DNA of 64,000 bases from the NCBI RefSeq assembly GCF_900187945.1, contig NZ_FYEH01000014.1, forward strand, positions 1 to 64,000, given 5' to 3'. Every line of letters begins with the position of its first letter. Within the stretch, counting starts at the first letter, position 1. The notes under the pieces were generated by a model, which was not told the DNA's origin, searched no databases, and saw nothing but the letters and a program-made list of their open reading frames with translations. Positions 1-8,231 of the stretch are shown here, piece after piece. The position numbers were made by a program, and so were the translations under genes. The stretch is from Arboricoccus pini. Its GTDB lineage: Bacteria > Pseudomonadota > Alphaproteobacteria > Geminicoccales > Geminicoccaceae.

Positions 1-1
1 C

Positions 2-424
2 CGGAGCATGGCCGAGCGCTTCGTCGCCCGGGCCGAGGCCGCCGCGCGCGAGACGCAGCCCAGGCCCGAGCGTCGCGAGGCCGCACCGCCGGCCGAGCCG
101 CGCCAGCCGCCGGGCGACTGGAGCCATTGCGCGGCGATACCCGAGCGCCAGGAGGAGGCGGAAGCGCTGGCCCTGGCCGATCTGCGCCGGGTGGCGCGGG
201 ACGACCGGGCTGAGCTGAACCGGCTGGCGGACAAGCTGGCGTCGGAAGCGGAGCGGATGGGTACGGGTCTCGGGCCGAACGCGCTGCCCTCGCTGCGCCT
301 TGAGGCGGTGGCGCGAGGTGTGGCGCGGTACTGGCACGAACGGCCGGCGGAGAGCATGCAGGCGGCGATACGCTTGCAGGGTGCGAGGAAGATCGGCCGC
401 TATGGGACCGGCCCGCCCTCGTGA
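2..424 (+). CDS. 3' fragment of unknown protein
   Basis: The reading frame is open from the left edge of the window, so the real start probably lies outside; the ATG at 8 is only the first internal Met. About 140 residues are visible. The first 40 are rich in Pro, Ala and charged residues, followed by a mostly helical, Arg/Ala/Leu-rich stretch. The ending, in which a Trp-His segment precedes a short basic tail, faintly recalls the C-terminal tail of plasmid-type relaxases, but there is no diagnostic motif and I do not assign a function. A strong hairpin lies about 60 bp after the stop. GC-rich codon use agrees with the neighbours. Confidence 0.45.
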   Translation, partial: RSMAERFVARAEAAARETQPRPERREAAPPAEPRQPPGDWSHCAAIPERQEEAEALALADLRRVARDDRAELNRLADKLASEAERMGTGLGPNALPSLRLEAVARGVARYWHERPAESMQAAIRLQGARKIGRYGTGPPS

Positions 425-481
425 TGGTGGGAGGCCAGGACTGGAACCTCACCCGCATCAACAAACGCGACCGCCTGGGGT

Positions 482-503
482 CCAGGGGCCTTTCGGCCCC
501 TGG
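482..503. terminator. hairpin between convergent genes
   Basis: A perfect 9-bp GC-rich inverted repeat (CCAGGGGCC / GGCCCCTGG) with a TTTC loop lies between the 3' ends of the left-edge gene and the ccr gene. No clear T-run follows on either strand, so this may be a weak bidirectional terminator or an mRNA-stabilising hairpin. Confidence 0.4.
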
Positions 504-531
504 CCGCCGGAGGCTTCTTCCCCGCCTCCTC

Positions 532-2118
532 CTACCTCTCCATCGCTTCCCCGAGCGTTCGCAGGCCTGGGCGGCGGGCTTGGACGAGGACGGCGATGTT
601 GCCGGGTTTGTGTTGGTTCTTGAGCATTTTCATATGGGCGCGGGGGATGTCGCGCCAGGCGAGGACTTCGGCGAGGCAGGGGTCGATCTGGCGGTTGTGG
701 ACGAAGCGGTTGGCGGAGGCTGCCTGTTTGAGGTTGGCGAAGTGACTGCCCTGGATGCGTTTTTGTCGCATCCAGAGGTGGCGGGCGTCGAGGGTGAGTT
801 TGTAGCCGGTGGTTCCGGCGCAGAGTACGACCATGCCGCCTCGGCGGCAGACGAGGGTGGAGACGGGGAAGGTGGAGGCGCCCGGGTGTTCGAAGACGAT
901 GTCCGGATCGTTGCCTTCGCCGGTGATGGTCCAGATGGCGCCATGGAAGCGGCGGGCTTCCTCTTGCCAGTGGGCGAAGTTGGCGTCGGCGTGGTGGTCG
1001 GCGTCGCTGGGGGCGGGGAGTTCGCCCCAGCAATCGAAGTCGCGGCGATCGATAGTGCCTTTGGCGCCGAGGGACATGACGAAGTCGCGTTTGTCCTGGT
1101 CGGAGATGACGGCGATGGCGTTGGCGCCGGAGGCGGCGATGAGCTGGATGGCCATGGCGCCGAGGCCGCCGGCACCGCCCCAGACAAGGACATTGTCGCC
1201 GGGCTTCAAGGTGTGCGGGGGGTGGCCGAAGAGCATGCGGTAGGCGGTGGCCAGGGCCAGTACGTAGCAGCCGGATTCCTCCCAGGGGAGGTGGCGGGGG
1301 CGGCTCATGAGCTGGCGGGACTGGACCTTGCAAAATTGGGCGAACGATCCGTCGGGGGTTTCGTAGCCCCAGATGCGTTGGCTGGGCGAGTTCATGGGAT
1401 CGCCGCCGTTGCATTCCTCGTCGTCGCCGTCGTCCTGGCTGCAATGGACGACGACTTCGTCGCCGACGCGCCAGCGGGTGACGCGGGGGCCGGCGGCCCA
1501 GACGATGCCGGCGGCATCGGAACCGGCGATATGGTAGCTGCCCTTATGGATATCGAAGACGGAATGAGGGTAGCCCAGGGCTGCCCAGACGCCGTTCTGA
1601 TCGACGCCGGCCGCCATGACCATGACCAGTACCTCGTCGCCGTCGAGGGCGGGGGTCGGGACGATTTCCTGCTGCATGGCGACGATGGGCTCGCCGTGCC
1701 GTTCCTTGCGGATGACCCAGGCGTACATGTTGGCCGGGACGTGGCCGAGCGGCGGGATTTCGCCGACCTCGTAGAGATCCTTGCCGCCGTCGATGACGGG
1801 GCGCGGTGTGGGGGTCGGGGGGTAACGGAGGGGGATGACGTTGGTGTCGGGCCGTGGCGCAGCGAGGTGGAGGATGGCCCGGCCGTCGGTTCCGGTGGCG
1901 GCATCCTCGATGGCGTTGTCGAAGAAGTCGGCGGGGGTGAGGGCGATGCCTTCCCGTCTGGCGAGGGTCAAGATGGCGGCTTGCCGGCGGGTGGGGATGG
2001 CGCCTCGGCGGACCCAGCCGGAGACGGCGGTCTGCCAGATGCCGAGTTGCTCGGCCAGGCGCTGCTGCGATCCGAACTTGGCGATGATGCGCGCGACGCC
2101 ATCCCTGCCCATCGACAC
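532..2118 (-). CDS. ccr: crotonyl-CoA carboxylase/reductase with N-terminal helix-turn-helix domain
   Basis: This enzyme carries out NADPH-dependent reductive carboxylation of crotonyl-CoA to ethylmalonyl-CoA, the key step of the ethylmalonyl-CoA pathway. Residues from about 113 to 528 align from memory along the whole length of alphaproteobacterial Ccr: KDLYEVGE start, YHIAGSDA, VHCSQDDGDDEECNGGDP, IWGYETPDGSFAQF, an MDR nucleotide fold (WGGAGGLGAMAIQL) and the ending QHKPGNIAVLVQ. Ccr proteins are normally about 430 residues; here an extra 112 residues come first. Residues 9-68 look like a small XRE/YdaS-like helix-turn-helix (SQQRLAEQLG, turn, TAVSGWVRRG). I found no in-frame ATG, GTG or TTG between residues 51 and 130, so the enzyme cannot start on its own near its usual N-terminus. 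The fusion therefore appears real. The gene is divergent from a cation transporter. Confidence 0.93.
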   Translation of the reverse strand: MSMGRDGVARIIAKFGSQQRLAEQLGIWQTAVSGWVRRGAIPTRRQAAILTLARREGIALTPADFFDNAIEDAATGTDGRAILHLAAPRPDTNVIPLRYPPTPTPRPVIDGGKDLYEVGEIPPLGHVPANMYAWVIRKERHGEPIVAMQQEIVPTPALDGDEVLVMVMAAGVDQNGVWAALGYPHSVFDIHKGSYHIAGSDAAGIVWAAGPRVTRWRVGDEVVVHCSQDDGDDEECNGGDPMNSPSQRIWGYETPDGSFAQFCKVQSRQLMSRPRHLPWEESGCYVLALATAYRMLFGHPPHTLKPGDNVLVWGGAGGLGAMAIQLIAASGANAIAVISDQDKRDFVMSLGAKGTIDRRDFDCWGELPAPSDADHHADANFAHWQEEARRFHGAIWTITGEGNDPDIVFEHPGASTFPVSTLVCRRGGMVVLCAGTTGYKLTLDARHLWMRQKRIQGSHFANLKQAASANRFVHNRQIDPCLAEVLAWRDIPRAHMKMLKNQHKPGNIAVLVQARRPGLRTLGEAMER

Positions 2119-2187
2119 CTGCCTCTGATCTACTTGGTTGTTTTGTCGACCCAGGCGCTACGAGGAAAGCTGTTGCGCCATCGGGCA

Positions 2188-2215
2188 TCAGTACGACAGC
2201 CCGGTTTCTGGTCAA
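2188..2215 (-). promoter_or_regulatory. possible ccr promoter
   Basis: On the minus strand a TTGACC box (2215-2210) is followed after 16 nt by TACTGA (2193-2188), about 70 bp upstream of the ccr start. It fits a sigma70-like promoter loosely and was found by eye only. Confidence 0.25.
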
Positions 2216-2398
2216 GTGTTGAATTTGGCGGATCGAACATCTTTGGTGCTGGAAGCTTGTGTGACAGCCGATGTCTTAGTCGTCGCTAATCATGTTAGTA
2301 GATCCGGACTTGGCTTGTCTTATGAAACGCCAGGCGGCATGAGGTCGTCCGCCCGGTCCGGGCAGTCATTCGTTGGGCGGGCAAGGATTGGGCATGTC

Positions 2399-3289
2399 AT
2401 GAGCCGGACATTGAAAGTCGCGAGCGGCAGCATCGCTGTCGGTATTTTGGTTCTGGGCCTGAAATATCTGGCCTTTGTCTTGACCGGCAGCGTAGCACTT
2501 TATTCCGACGCTCTCGAGAGCATCATCAATGTCGCGACGGCGATCGGCGCGGTCATTGCCATCCATGTGGCGGAGAAGCCGGCGGATGCTGGTCATCCTT
2601 ATGGCCATTTTAAGGCGGAGTATGTCTCGGCGGTCGTCGAGGGTGTCCTTGTAGTCCTGGCCGCCCTCTCGATCCTGCGCGAGGCCTATCTGGGCTGGCT
2701 GCACCCGGCAGCGATCGCCACGCCGTTCACGGGCCTGCTCATCAATGGCCTGGCGACGGTGATAAACGCATGCTGGGGGATCTTCGTGATCCAGCGGGGG
2801 CGAGTCTGGCGCTCGCCGGCACTGGTGGCGGATGGCCGCCATCTCTTGACCGATCTCTATACCTCGATCGGTGTCATTGCTGGTATCTTCATGGTGGCGG
2901 CGACCGGCTGGCTCGTACTGGATTCGGTGATCGCCGGTCTCGTGGCCGTCAACATCATCTGGTCGGGTTTTAGCATGATCCGCGATTCGTTGGGTGGCCT
3001 CATGGACGAGGCGGTGCCCAAGGAGACCTTGCGGCGGATCGAGTCCGTGATTCGCGAACAGGCGGCAAGCACAGCATTGCAGGCGCACGATCTACGCACG
3101 CGGCAGGCGGGGCCGATGACCTATCTGGATTTCCACCTCGTTGTGCCGGCCTATATGACGGTCGCCAGGGCGCATGCCGTCTGCGACGCCATCGAACAAG
3201 CCTTGCACGAGGATCTTGAGAGCTGTGTCGTCTCGATTCACGTCGAGCCGGAAGAAAATGCTCACGAGCATGCTCGCCTGACATTTTAG
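2399..3289 (+). CDS. cation diffusion facilitator family transporter
   Basis: A divalent metal cation/proton antiporter of the inner membrane (CDF/FieF family, 296 aa). The ATG at 2399 is chosen because the family similarity begins there, and AGGA lies about 12 nt upstream; the open frame extends back to 2138 without family features. Transmembrane segments are visible, with the metal-site region YSDALES in TM2 and an HLLTD (HxxxD) motif in TM5. The C-terminal cytoplasmic domain carries LRTRQAGPMTYLDFHLVVP and SIHVEPEE, as in CDF ferredoxin-like tails, and the end is His-rich (ENAHEHARL). The metal (Fe, Zn, Co or Mn) cannot be decided. A second CDF gene lies at 7142. Confidence 0.9.
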   Translation: MSRTLKVASGSIAVGILVLGLKYLAFVLTGSVALYSDALESIINVATAIGAVIAIHVAEKPADAGHPYGHFKAEYVSAVVEGVLVVLAALSILREAYLGWLHPAAIATPFTGLLINGLATVINACWGIFVIQRGRVWRSPALVADGRHLLTDLYTSIGVIAGIFMVAATGWLVLDSVIAGLVAVNIIWSGFSMIRDSLGGLMDEAVPKETLRRIESVIREQAASTALQAHDLRTRQAGPMTYLDFHLVVPAYMTVARAHAVCDAIEQALHEDLESCVVSIHVEPEENAHEHARLTF

Positions 3290-3321
3290 GGGCTATGGCG
3301 CCCTGCGCCGATCGAGCGGGA

Positions 3322-4062
3322 TCAGGGGTCCAGCGTATGGCGGGTGAAGGCCTCGATATAATCGAGCAGGCGGCCGGTAGCCGCCATCGCGCGCTTAGGA
3401 TCGTTTTGCGCGATGGCTTCGGCCATGTCGGCGTGGAGGTGGGCGGCCAAGGGAAGGTCGCCGGCGTTTTTGTAGTATTTAAACCAGAACCGCCGGCAGA
3501 GCGGCGTTAGGAGGCCCATTGACCGAACGGCGAACTCGTTGCGGGCCGTGTCGGCCAGCAACTGGTTGAAGCGTCGGTCGAGGCGCATGAAACCCCGATC
3601 GTCGTTGGCGGCCGCGGCTTCGCGCATCCGCGTGGCGATCTCCGTGAACGCCCGGCGCTCCTCCGCATTGGCTCGCGACGCGGCCAGGCGGGCTATCAGT
3701 CCTTCGACCACGCGACGCGTCTCGAGAAGCTGGAGTTGAGTTTCGATCTTGATGTCGGAGACGAGGATGCCGCGCCTGGGAATGACCAACAGCAGCCCGT
3801 CCCGCACCAGGCGCTGCACCGCTTCACGGATCGGCGTCCGGCCGATCTCGAGGCGCCTGCCCAAAGCCTGCTCGGTCAGCGTGGTGCCGGGCGGCAGTTC
3901 CAGCGTGGTTATCAGTTCCTCGAGTATGCGGTAGGCACGATCGGTGAGCGTGACATCGCCTGCCTCCTCATGGGCCAGGAATTGCCGCTCCTCGGCGAGG
4001 CCGGGATCTCCAAAAGGGCTCCGGCAGGTGGCAATCCGTTTAAACGGGGCAGGGCTATTCAT
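3322..4062 (-). CDS. GntR-family regulator, FadR/FCD type
   Basis: A 246-residue transcription regulator. Residues about 40-105 form the GntR winged helix (TLTEQALGRRLEIGRTPIREA, then a wing with VIPRRGILV). Residues 110-240 form the helical FCD ligand-binding domain, with ETRRVVEGLIARLAA, MRLDRRFNQLLA and AHLHADMAEAI, which includes the conserved D and H metal/effector positions. The first 35 residues are not typical and a start further in is possible. It is convergent with the CDF gene. The effector is unknown; FCD regulators usually control transport or catabolism of organic acids. Confidence 0.88.
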   Translation of the reverse strand: MNSPAPFKRIATCRSPFGDPGLAEERQFLAHEEAGDVTLTDRAYRILEELITTLELPPGTTLTEQALGRRLEIGRTPIREAVQRLVRDGLLLVIPRRGILVSDIKIETQLQLLETRRVVEGLIARLAASRANAEERRAFTEIATRMREAAAANDDRGFMRLDRRFNQLLADTARNEFAVRSMGLLTPLCRRFWFKYYKNAGDLPLAAHLHADMAEAIAQNDPKRAMAATGRLLDYIEAFTRHTLDP

Positions 4063-4205
4063 GGGGCGCTGTATTCCCGCTCGAGTTGCGAAAGCGTGCT
4101 GGCTGTGTGAGGGCGATCGGACGCCAAGGGTAGGTCATACGCCACCGGGTTGGATAGCGAGCGAGGCTCGCCCTGCCGCTTGCGGGCGACAGGGCGCGTC
4201 CGGGC

Positions 4206-5072
4206 TCAGTAGCTGCGGTTCAGATAGAGGTCACGCGGCTGTGCGGCCGCCGCGCCGACACAGGCGGCGATGGCACCCACCAAGAGGGCGACAAAGCCAA
4301 AGAGTGATCCCTTGGCGGTGGCGGCGGCGGTGGCATCGGCGGCTGCCTTGGCCTTGGCCTCCGCCTGGTTCTTGGCGTCGGCCAGCTTGGCCTGGGCCTG
4401 ATCAAAGCGCTGGGTCGCCTCCTCGCGGCTGATCTTCATCTGGGCCGCCGCGATGTCGATGATGCGGTTCTTGGCATCGTCGGCCGGCTGGCCACCTTGC
4501 GCCAGCTGTGGCACGAGCTTGGCGACCTCCTTTTGCGCGTCCTCCGGGCTCATCGAGGCGGGATCGGGATTGGCGGGCTGCATATAGGCCTGCACCTGGT
4601 CCTGGATGGTGACCTGGTTGATGTTCGCCATGTCGGCAGCGGGGGGTGCCGCCGCTTTGACGCTCTGGCCCACGGCCGAGACGGTGCTACCCAGGGCCGA
4701 GAAGGTCCCGCCGATCAGCGAGCCCAGCGCTGTCGAGAGCAGATAGACGGTAACGATCAGGGTCAGCCCCCAGATGACCAGCCCGTGAAGCGCGCCATCG
4801 AAGCGCGTGGGCGCGCCGGCCGCCCGTGCTGCCACGTAGCTGCCGAAGGCAAAGGATATCAGTGTCGTTACGAACCACCAAATGCCGGCACCCGTGCCTA
4901 GGCTGGCGGCGTCCGGTGTCTGGCCGCCCTGAAGATCGACGAAGCCAAGGCCGATGCCGGTACCGAGCACGCTCAGGATCAACTGGACGGCGATGACGAC
5001 AACAATGCCCGCCAGGATCGCGCGCCAGGAAAGGCGCGGGCTCGCGCCATCAAACGAGGTGTCGGCTGTCAT
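4206..5072 (-). CDS. membrane protein with alanine-rich coiled region
   Basis: A 288-residue inner-membrane protein of unknown function. The ATG at 5072 has a GGAG ribosome site 9 nt upstream and is preferred to the upstream in-frame start at 5111. Hydrophobic segments lie at about residues 16-42, 62-85 and 97-125. They are followed by a hydrophilic stretch of about 110 residues rich in Ala, Gln and Lys, likely a coiled coil (AQAKLADAKNQAEAKAKAAA), and then a last membrane segment near the C-terminus. Similar TM-linker-TM proteins are common in alphaproteobacteria and have no assigned role. It stands alone upstream of the GntR gene. Confidence 0.75.
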   Translation of the reverse strand: MTADTSFDGASPRLSWRAILAGIVVVIAVQLILSVLGTGIGLGFVDLQGGQTPDAASLGTGAGIWWFVTTLISFAFGSYVAARAAGAPTRFDGALHGLVIWGLTLIVTVYLLSTALGSLIGGTFSALGSTVSAVGQSVKAAAPPAADMANINQVTIQDQVQAYMQPANPDPASMSPEDAQKEVAKLVPQLAQGGQPADDAKNRIIDIAAAQMKISREEATQRFDQAQAKLADAKNQAEAKAKAAADATAAATAKGSLFGFVALLVGAIAACVGAAAAQPRDLYLNRSY

Positions 5073-5264
5073 GATCGAATCTCCGTTCGTTAAGGCAGGG
5101 CGTGTCGCCATCAGCCCGTTGTTAAAATTGTGTAAAGATTGTTCCCCGGGGCGGGTTCCGAGGCTCGCAAGCGCGCGAGGCGGCCGGCGACCACATCAAT
5201 CGGCTAGGCCGTTTTCTGAGCGGCACTGTTGTTGTCGAAACGAATGCTAGGTCCCTGCTGTCGG

Positions 5265-6776
5265 TCAGGGATCATTGAGTCCGCGATCGCGGCTCCAGAT
5301 GATCGCGGCTGCGCGGTTGCGAACGCCAATCTTGCCGTAGATCGCCGCCAGGTGATTGCGCACGGTGTTGGGTGAGAGCTTGAGCGAGGTCGCTACCTCG
5401 TCATTGCTCTGCCCCCGGCAGACAAGTGCCAGGATCTCGCGCTCGCGCACGGTTAAGTCGGTCGTTGTCTGCACCGTGGCCGGCCGATTACCGGGCTTGA
5501 GGGCCGCCATCTTCTCGATCAGCGTCCGACTGAACCAGGACGTGTCCTGCATTACGGTCTGGATCGCCTGGATCAACTCATCCTCCGAGCGTTTGCGCGC
5601 CGTGATGTCCTGAAAGACCGCCAGTACATGCGGCACGCCCTCCAGTGTCACGAGGTCGGCGGAAAACAGGCAGTCATGGATCAGACCCTTGGCGCCCTTG
5701 ACCTGCAGCTCGACGTTGCGCAGCCGCATGCCTTCGGCTAACCGGTGCTCGAGCTGGCGAAGTGAGTCCCTAGGCTCCACCAGATCAAGATCGGCGGCAT
5801 AGGCGCCCTCGACGTCGCCGCGTTCTCGACCCAGCAGGCTGAGAAAGGCCTCGTTGGCGCGTACGCAACAAAAGCCCTCCAGGGTGAAGATGGCGAACGG
5901 CACCGGCGAGAGGTCGAAGGCAGTGGCAAAGCGTGCCTCGCTCTGGGCCAAGGCCGCCTGCGCCCGTCGACGTGGCTCCAGGTCCGCAAAGGTGAAGAGC
6001 ATCGCCGGCTCCTCGCCCATGAAGATCGCCTGACCGGCGACGATGACGAGCTTCTCCCAGCCATGGTCGAGACGCAGCGTCGCCTCAGCCTGCGGGATCG
6101 TCTGGTGGGCACAAAGCTTCTGGATCGCGTTTTCTTTGTCGTCACGACCTGAGAGGATGTCGAGCTCGTAGATCGAGCGTCCGATCACTGAGTCGGCGGT
6201 CATCGAGGTCATGTCGAGGAATCCACGATTGACCTTGAAAAAACGCAGGTCCTCGATCTTGCAGACCAAAGCGGGCGCCGGATTGGCGTTGAACGTCTTC
6301 TCGAAGCGCTCCTCGGCTTCCATCTCGCCGCTGACGTCCTTGATAACGAGCACCAGGCAGTCGGGCGCACCCTCGTCATCATTGAGCACAAGGCTGCGTA
6401 CCCGATGAACCCAGCTCGTTTCCGGCTGGCCCTTGGGCGTCACCTCGACAACGACATCCGCGAAGGCCTCACCCGCCAGTACGCGGTCCAGCGGGTAACG
6501 ACCTTGATCGAGAACGTGATTGTTTCGATAGCGCAGCTCAAATCGCCGACGGTAATCGGCGACATCCTCGCCAAGATCGGCCAGCGTCGCCACGCCATGC
6601 ATGGCAAGGGCCGCTTCGTTGGCCCAGGCAATGCTCTGGTCGGTTTCGACGAGGATCACCCCATCAGAAAGGCCTGCGACGATCTGCTGCAGCCTTTTAT
6701 AGCTGGCATTCTCGCGCAGGGCCGCCCTGCTGGGCGGCCGCGTCTCGACCACCCGGATTACCGGCTTGGGCGCCAT
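5265..6776 (-). CDS. LuxR-type regulator with three PAS domains
   Basis: A 503-residue cytosolic sensor-regulator with no membrane segment. Three PAS/PAC units are visible at about residues 24-150, 158-275 and 283-395, each ending in a PAC-like strand before a helix (LVIKDVSGEMEAEERF, FADLEPRRRAQAALAQSEARF, AVFQDITARKRSEDEL). The C-terminus (about 435-500) is a LuxR/GerE helix-turn-helix: LTVREREILALVCRGQSNDEVATSL, then SPNTVRNHLAAIYGKIGV. There is no receiver domain, so the PAS domains must supply the signal. The start lies 26 bp after the CsbD gene on the same strand, suggesting a two-gene operon. Ligands and targets are unknown. Confidence 0.88.
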   Translation of the reverse strand: MAPKPVIRVVETRPPSRAALRENASYKRLQQIVAGLSDGVILVETDQSIAWANEAALAMHGVATLADLGEDVADYRRRFELRYRNNHVLDQGRYPLDRVLAGEAFADVVVEVTPKGQPETSWVHRVRSLVLNDDEGAPDCLVLVIKDVSGEMEAEERFEKTFNANPAPALVCKIEDLRFFKVNRGFLDMTSMTADSVIGRSIYELDILSGRDDKENAIQKLCAHQTIPQAEATLRLDHGWEKLVIVAGQAIFMGEEPAMLFTFADLEPRRRAQAALAQSEARFATAFDLSPVPFAIFTLEGFCCVRANEAFLSLLGRERGDVEGAYAADLDLVEPRDSLRQLEHRLAEGMRLRNVELQVKGAKGLIHDCLFSADLVTLEGVPHVLAVFQDITARKRSEDELIQAIQTVMQDTSWFSRTLIEKMAALKPGNRPATVQTTTDLTVREREILALVCRGQSNDEVATSLKLSPNTVRNHLAAIYGKIGVRNRAAAIIWSRDRGLNDP

Positions 6777-6802
6777 GGCTCCGTTGTCCCCCGGCCCGAC
6801 GT

Positions 6803-6985
6803 CTATTTCTTGAGCGCGTCGCGCGCGGCGTCCTTGGCGCCGCCAACAGCGTTTTGCAGTTCGCCCTTGTTCTTTTGCACCTTTCCCTCGGCCTCGGTCT
6901 TGCTGTCGCCCGTCACCTTCCCGATGGCTTCCTTGATCGACCCCTTGGCCTGCTCGATCATGCCTTCCTTGCGATCCTTATCCAT
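6803..6985 (-). CDS. CsbD-family stress protein
   Basis: A 60-residue hydrophilic, Lys/Glu/Ala-rich protein matching the CsbD family: GMIEQAKGSIKEAIGKVTGD, then EAEGKVQKNKGELQNAVG. CsbD-like proteins are general-stress-induced in many bacteria, but their biochemical role is unknown. The start has an AAGGA-like ribosome site. It is first in a probable operon with the triple-PAS LuxR regulator and divergent from a CDF transporter, sharing a 156-bp intergenic region. I looked for the alphaproteobacterial EcfG promoter motif there and did not find a clear one. Confidence 0.9.
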   Translation of the reverse strand: MDKDRKEGMIEQAKGSIKEAIGKVTGDSKTEAEGKVQKNKGELQNAVGGAKDAARDALKK

Positions 6986-7141
6986 TATCCAAATTCCTTA
7001 TCAATCGTCTGACATTTTGCCCATATTCTTGTGGGCACGACCTGGAGATAGGATCGCTTGGTCATCGGCACATAGGACGTACCTACTGGGCGAGGTGGTA
7101 TTTTCGTACTGTCACGGCGACTTGAACGTAACGGAGGGTGG

Positions 7142-8071
7142 ATGACAGCGGCGGATGCGACTGCGACAACAAACGCCGCGCTGGAGCAGCGCCTCTTGCG
7201 AATTTCCGCTTTGGCGACGCTGGCAATCGGCTGCGTCGGCATCGCCACCGGTCTCCTCATCGGTTCGCGCGCCATCGTCTTCGATGGCTTTTATTCATTG
7301 ACCGATGTCCTGATGACCTGCGTCTCCATGCTGGTGGCAAGGCTCGTGGCTCTGGGCGCCAGCCGGCACTTCCAGTTCGGCTTTTGGCATCTCGAACCAA
7401 TGCTCGTGGCCTTCAACAGCTCGGTCCTTCTCCTGGCCTGTGGCTATGCCTTCCTGGACGGTCTCTCGACCTTCCTGGTCGGTGGCCGGACAGTGGCCTT
7501 TGGCGCCGGCGCCGCCTACGCGCTTGGCGTCGGTCTCGCGAGCCTCGGTATCGCTGCCTACGCCAAGCGGGCATCCCGCAACCTGCATTCCTCCCTGGTC
7601 GAGATCGATATCCGCGCCTACGTCCTGGGCGGCTTCCTCAGCCTCGGCCTCTTTGCGAGCTTCGTCCTGGGCGCCGTCCTCACAAGTCAGCGAGCGACGG
7701 ATCTGGCTCCCTATGTCGATCCCGTCATCCTCATGCTCTTGACCCTGGTCCTAGCACCCGTGCCGATCGCTTCCTTGATCCGCGCCCTGGCCGAGGTCTT
7801 CCAACTGGCACCTGCCGATCTCGATGCCGAGGTCGATGCCTTGATGCGGGCTCTCGTGGCCGAACTGGGCTTCAAGGCGTTCAAGGCGCATGTGGCGCAA
7901 GCCGGGCGCGCGGAGTTCATCGAGATCGACGTCATCGTCGATCCGGCTTTTCCGGTCAGTAGCGTGGCCGACCTCGACGCCTATCGCCAGCGGATCGCCG
8001 ACGGTCTGAAGCCCAGTGCCGCCACGCGCTGGCTGACGATCGCCTTTACGACCGATCCACGCTGGACCTGA
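7142..8071 (+). CDS. cation diffusion facilitator family transporter (second copy)
   Basis: A 309-residue CDF-type metal efflux protein of the inner membrane with about six transmembrane helices. The TM2 metal motif is VFDGFYSLTD, and TM5 carries LHSSLVEIDIRAYVLGG. The C-terminal soluble domain includes FKAHVAQAGRAEFIEIDVIVDP, typical of the cytoplasmic dimerisation fold. The ATG at 7142 follows a good GGAGGG ribosome site. It is only distantly similar to the CDF protein at 2399 and lacks its His-rich tail, so the metals may differ. It is divergent from the CsbD/LuxR pair. Confidence 0.88.
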   Translation: MTAADATATTNAALEQRLLRISALATLAIGCVGIATGLLIGSRAIVFDGFYSLTDVLMTCVSMLVARLVALGASRHFQFGFWHLEPMLVAFNSSVLLLACGYAFLDGLSTFLVGGRTVAFGAGAAYALGVGLASLGIAAYAKRASRNLHSSLVEIDIRAYVLGGFLSLGLFASFVLGAVLTSQRATDLAPYVDPVILMLLTLVLAPVPIASLIRALAEVFQLAPADLDAEVDALMRALVAELGFKAFKAHVAQAGRAEFIEIDVIVDPAFPVSSVADLDAYRQRIADGLKPSAATRWLTIAFTTDPRWT

Positions 8072-8231
8072 CTGCGGCAGGCAAGACTCCTCGCTAGGTA
8101 CCAGGCGGGATTGATGAGCAGCAGTCGGCTTGAATATGCTGCCCTGACGCCAGAGCGCACCGGCGGCAGGACCATGGAACCCCCGGTGCCGGGCCTCCCG
8201 CATCGCGGCAACGATGAAAGGCCGATCCAAA

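Noticed and set aside
421-2289. 622-codon plus-strand open frame
   Set aside because: It lies antisense to the ccr gene, has extreme Gly/Ala/Asp/Val composition and no ribosome site or family motif. It is a product of the GC-rich codon pattern on the other strand.
4160-4200. Inverted repeat CGCCCTG...CAGGGCG after the membrane-protein gene
   Set aside because: The arms are only 7 bp with a long loop and there is no T-run, so it is too weak to call a terminator.
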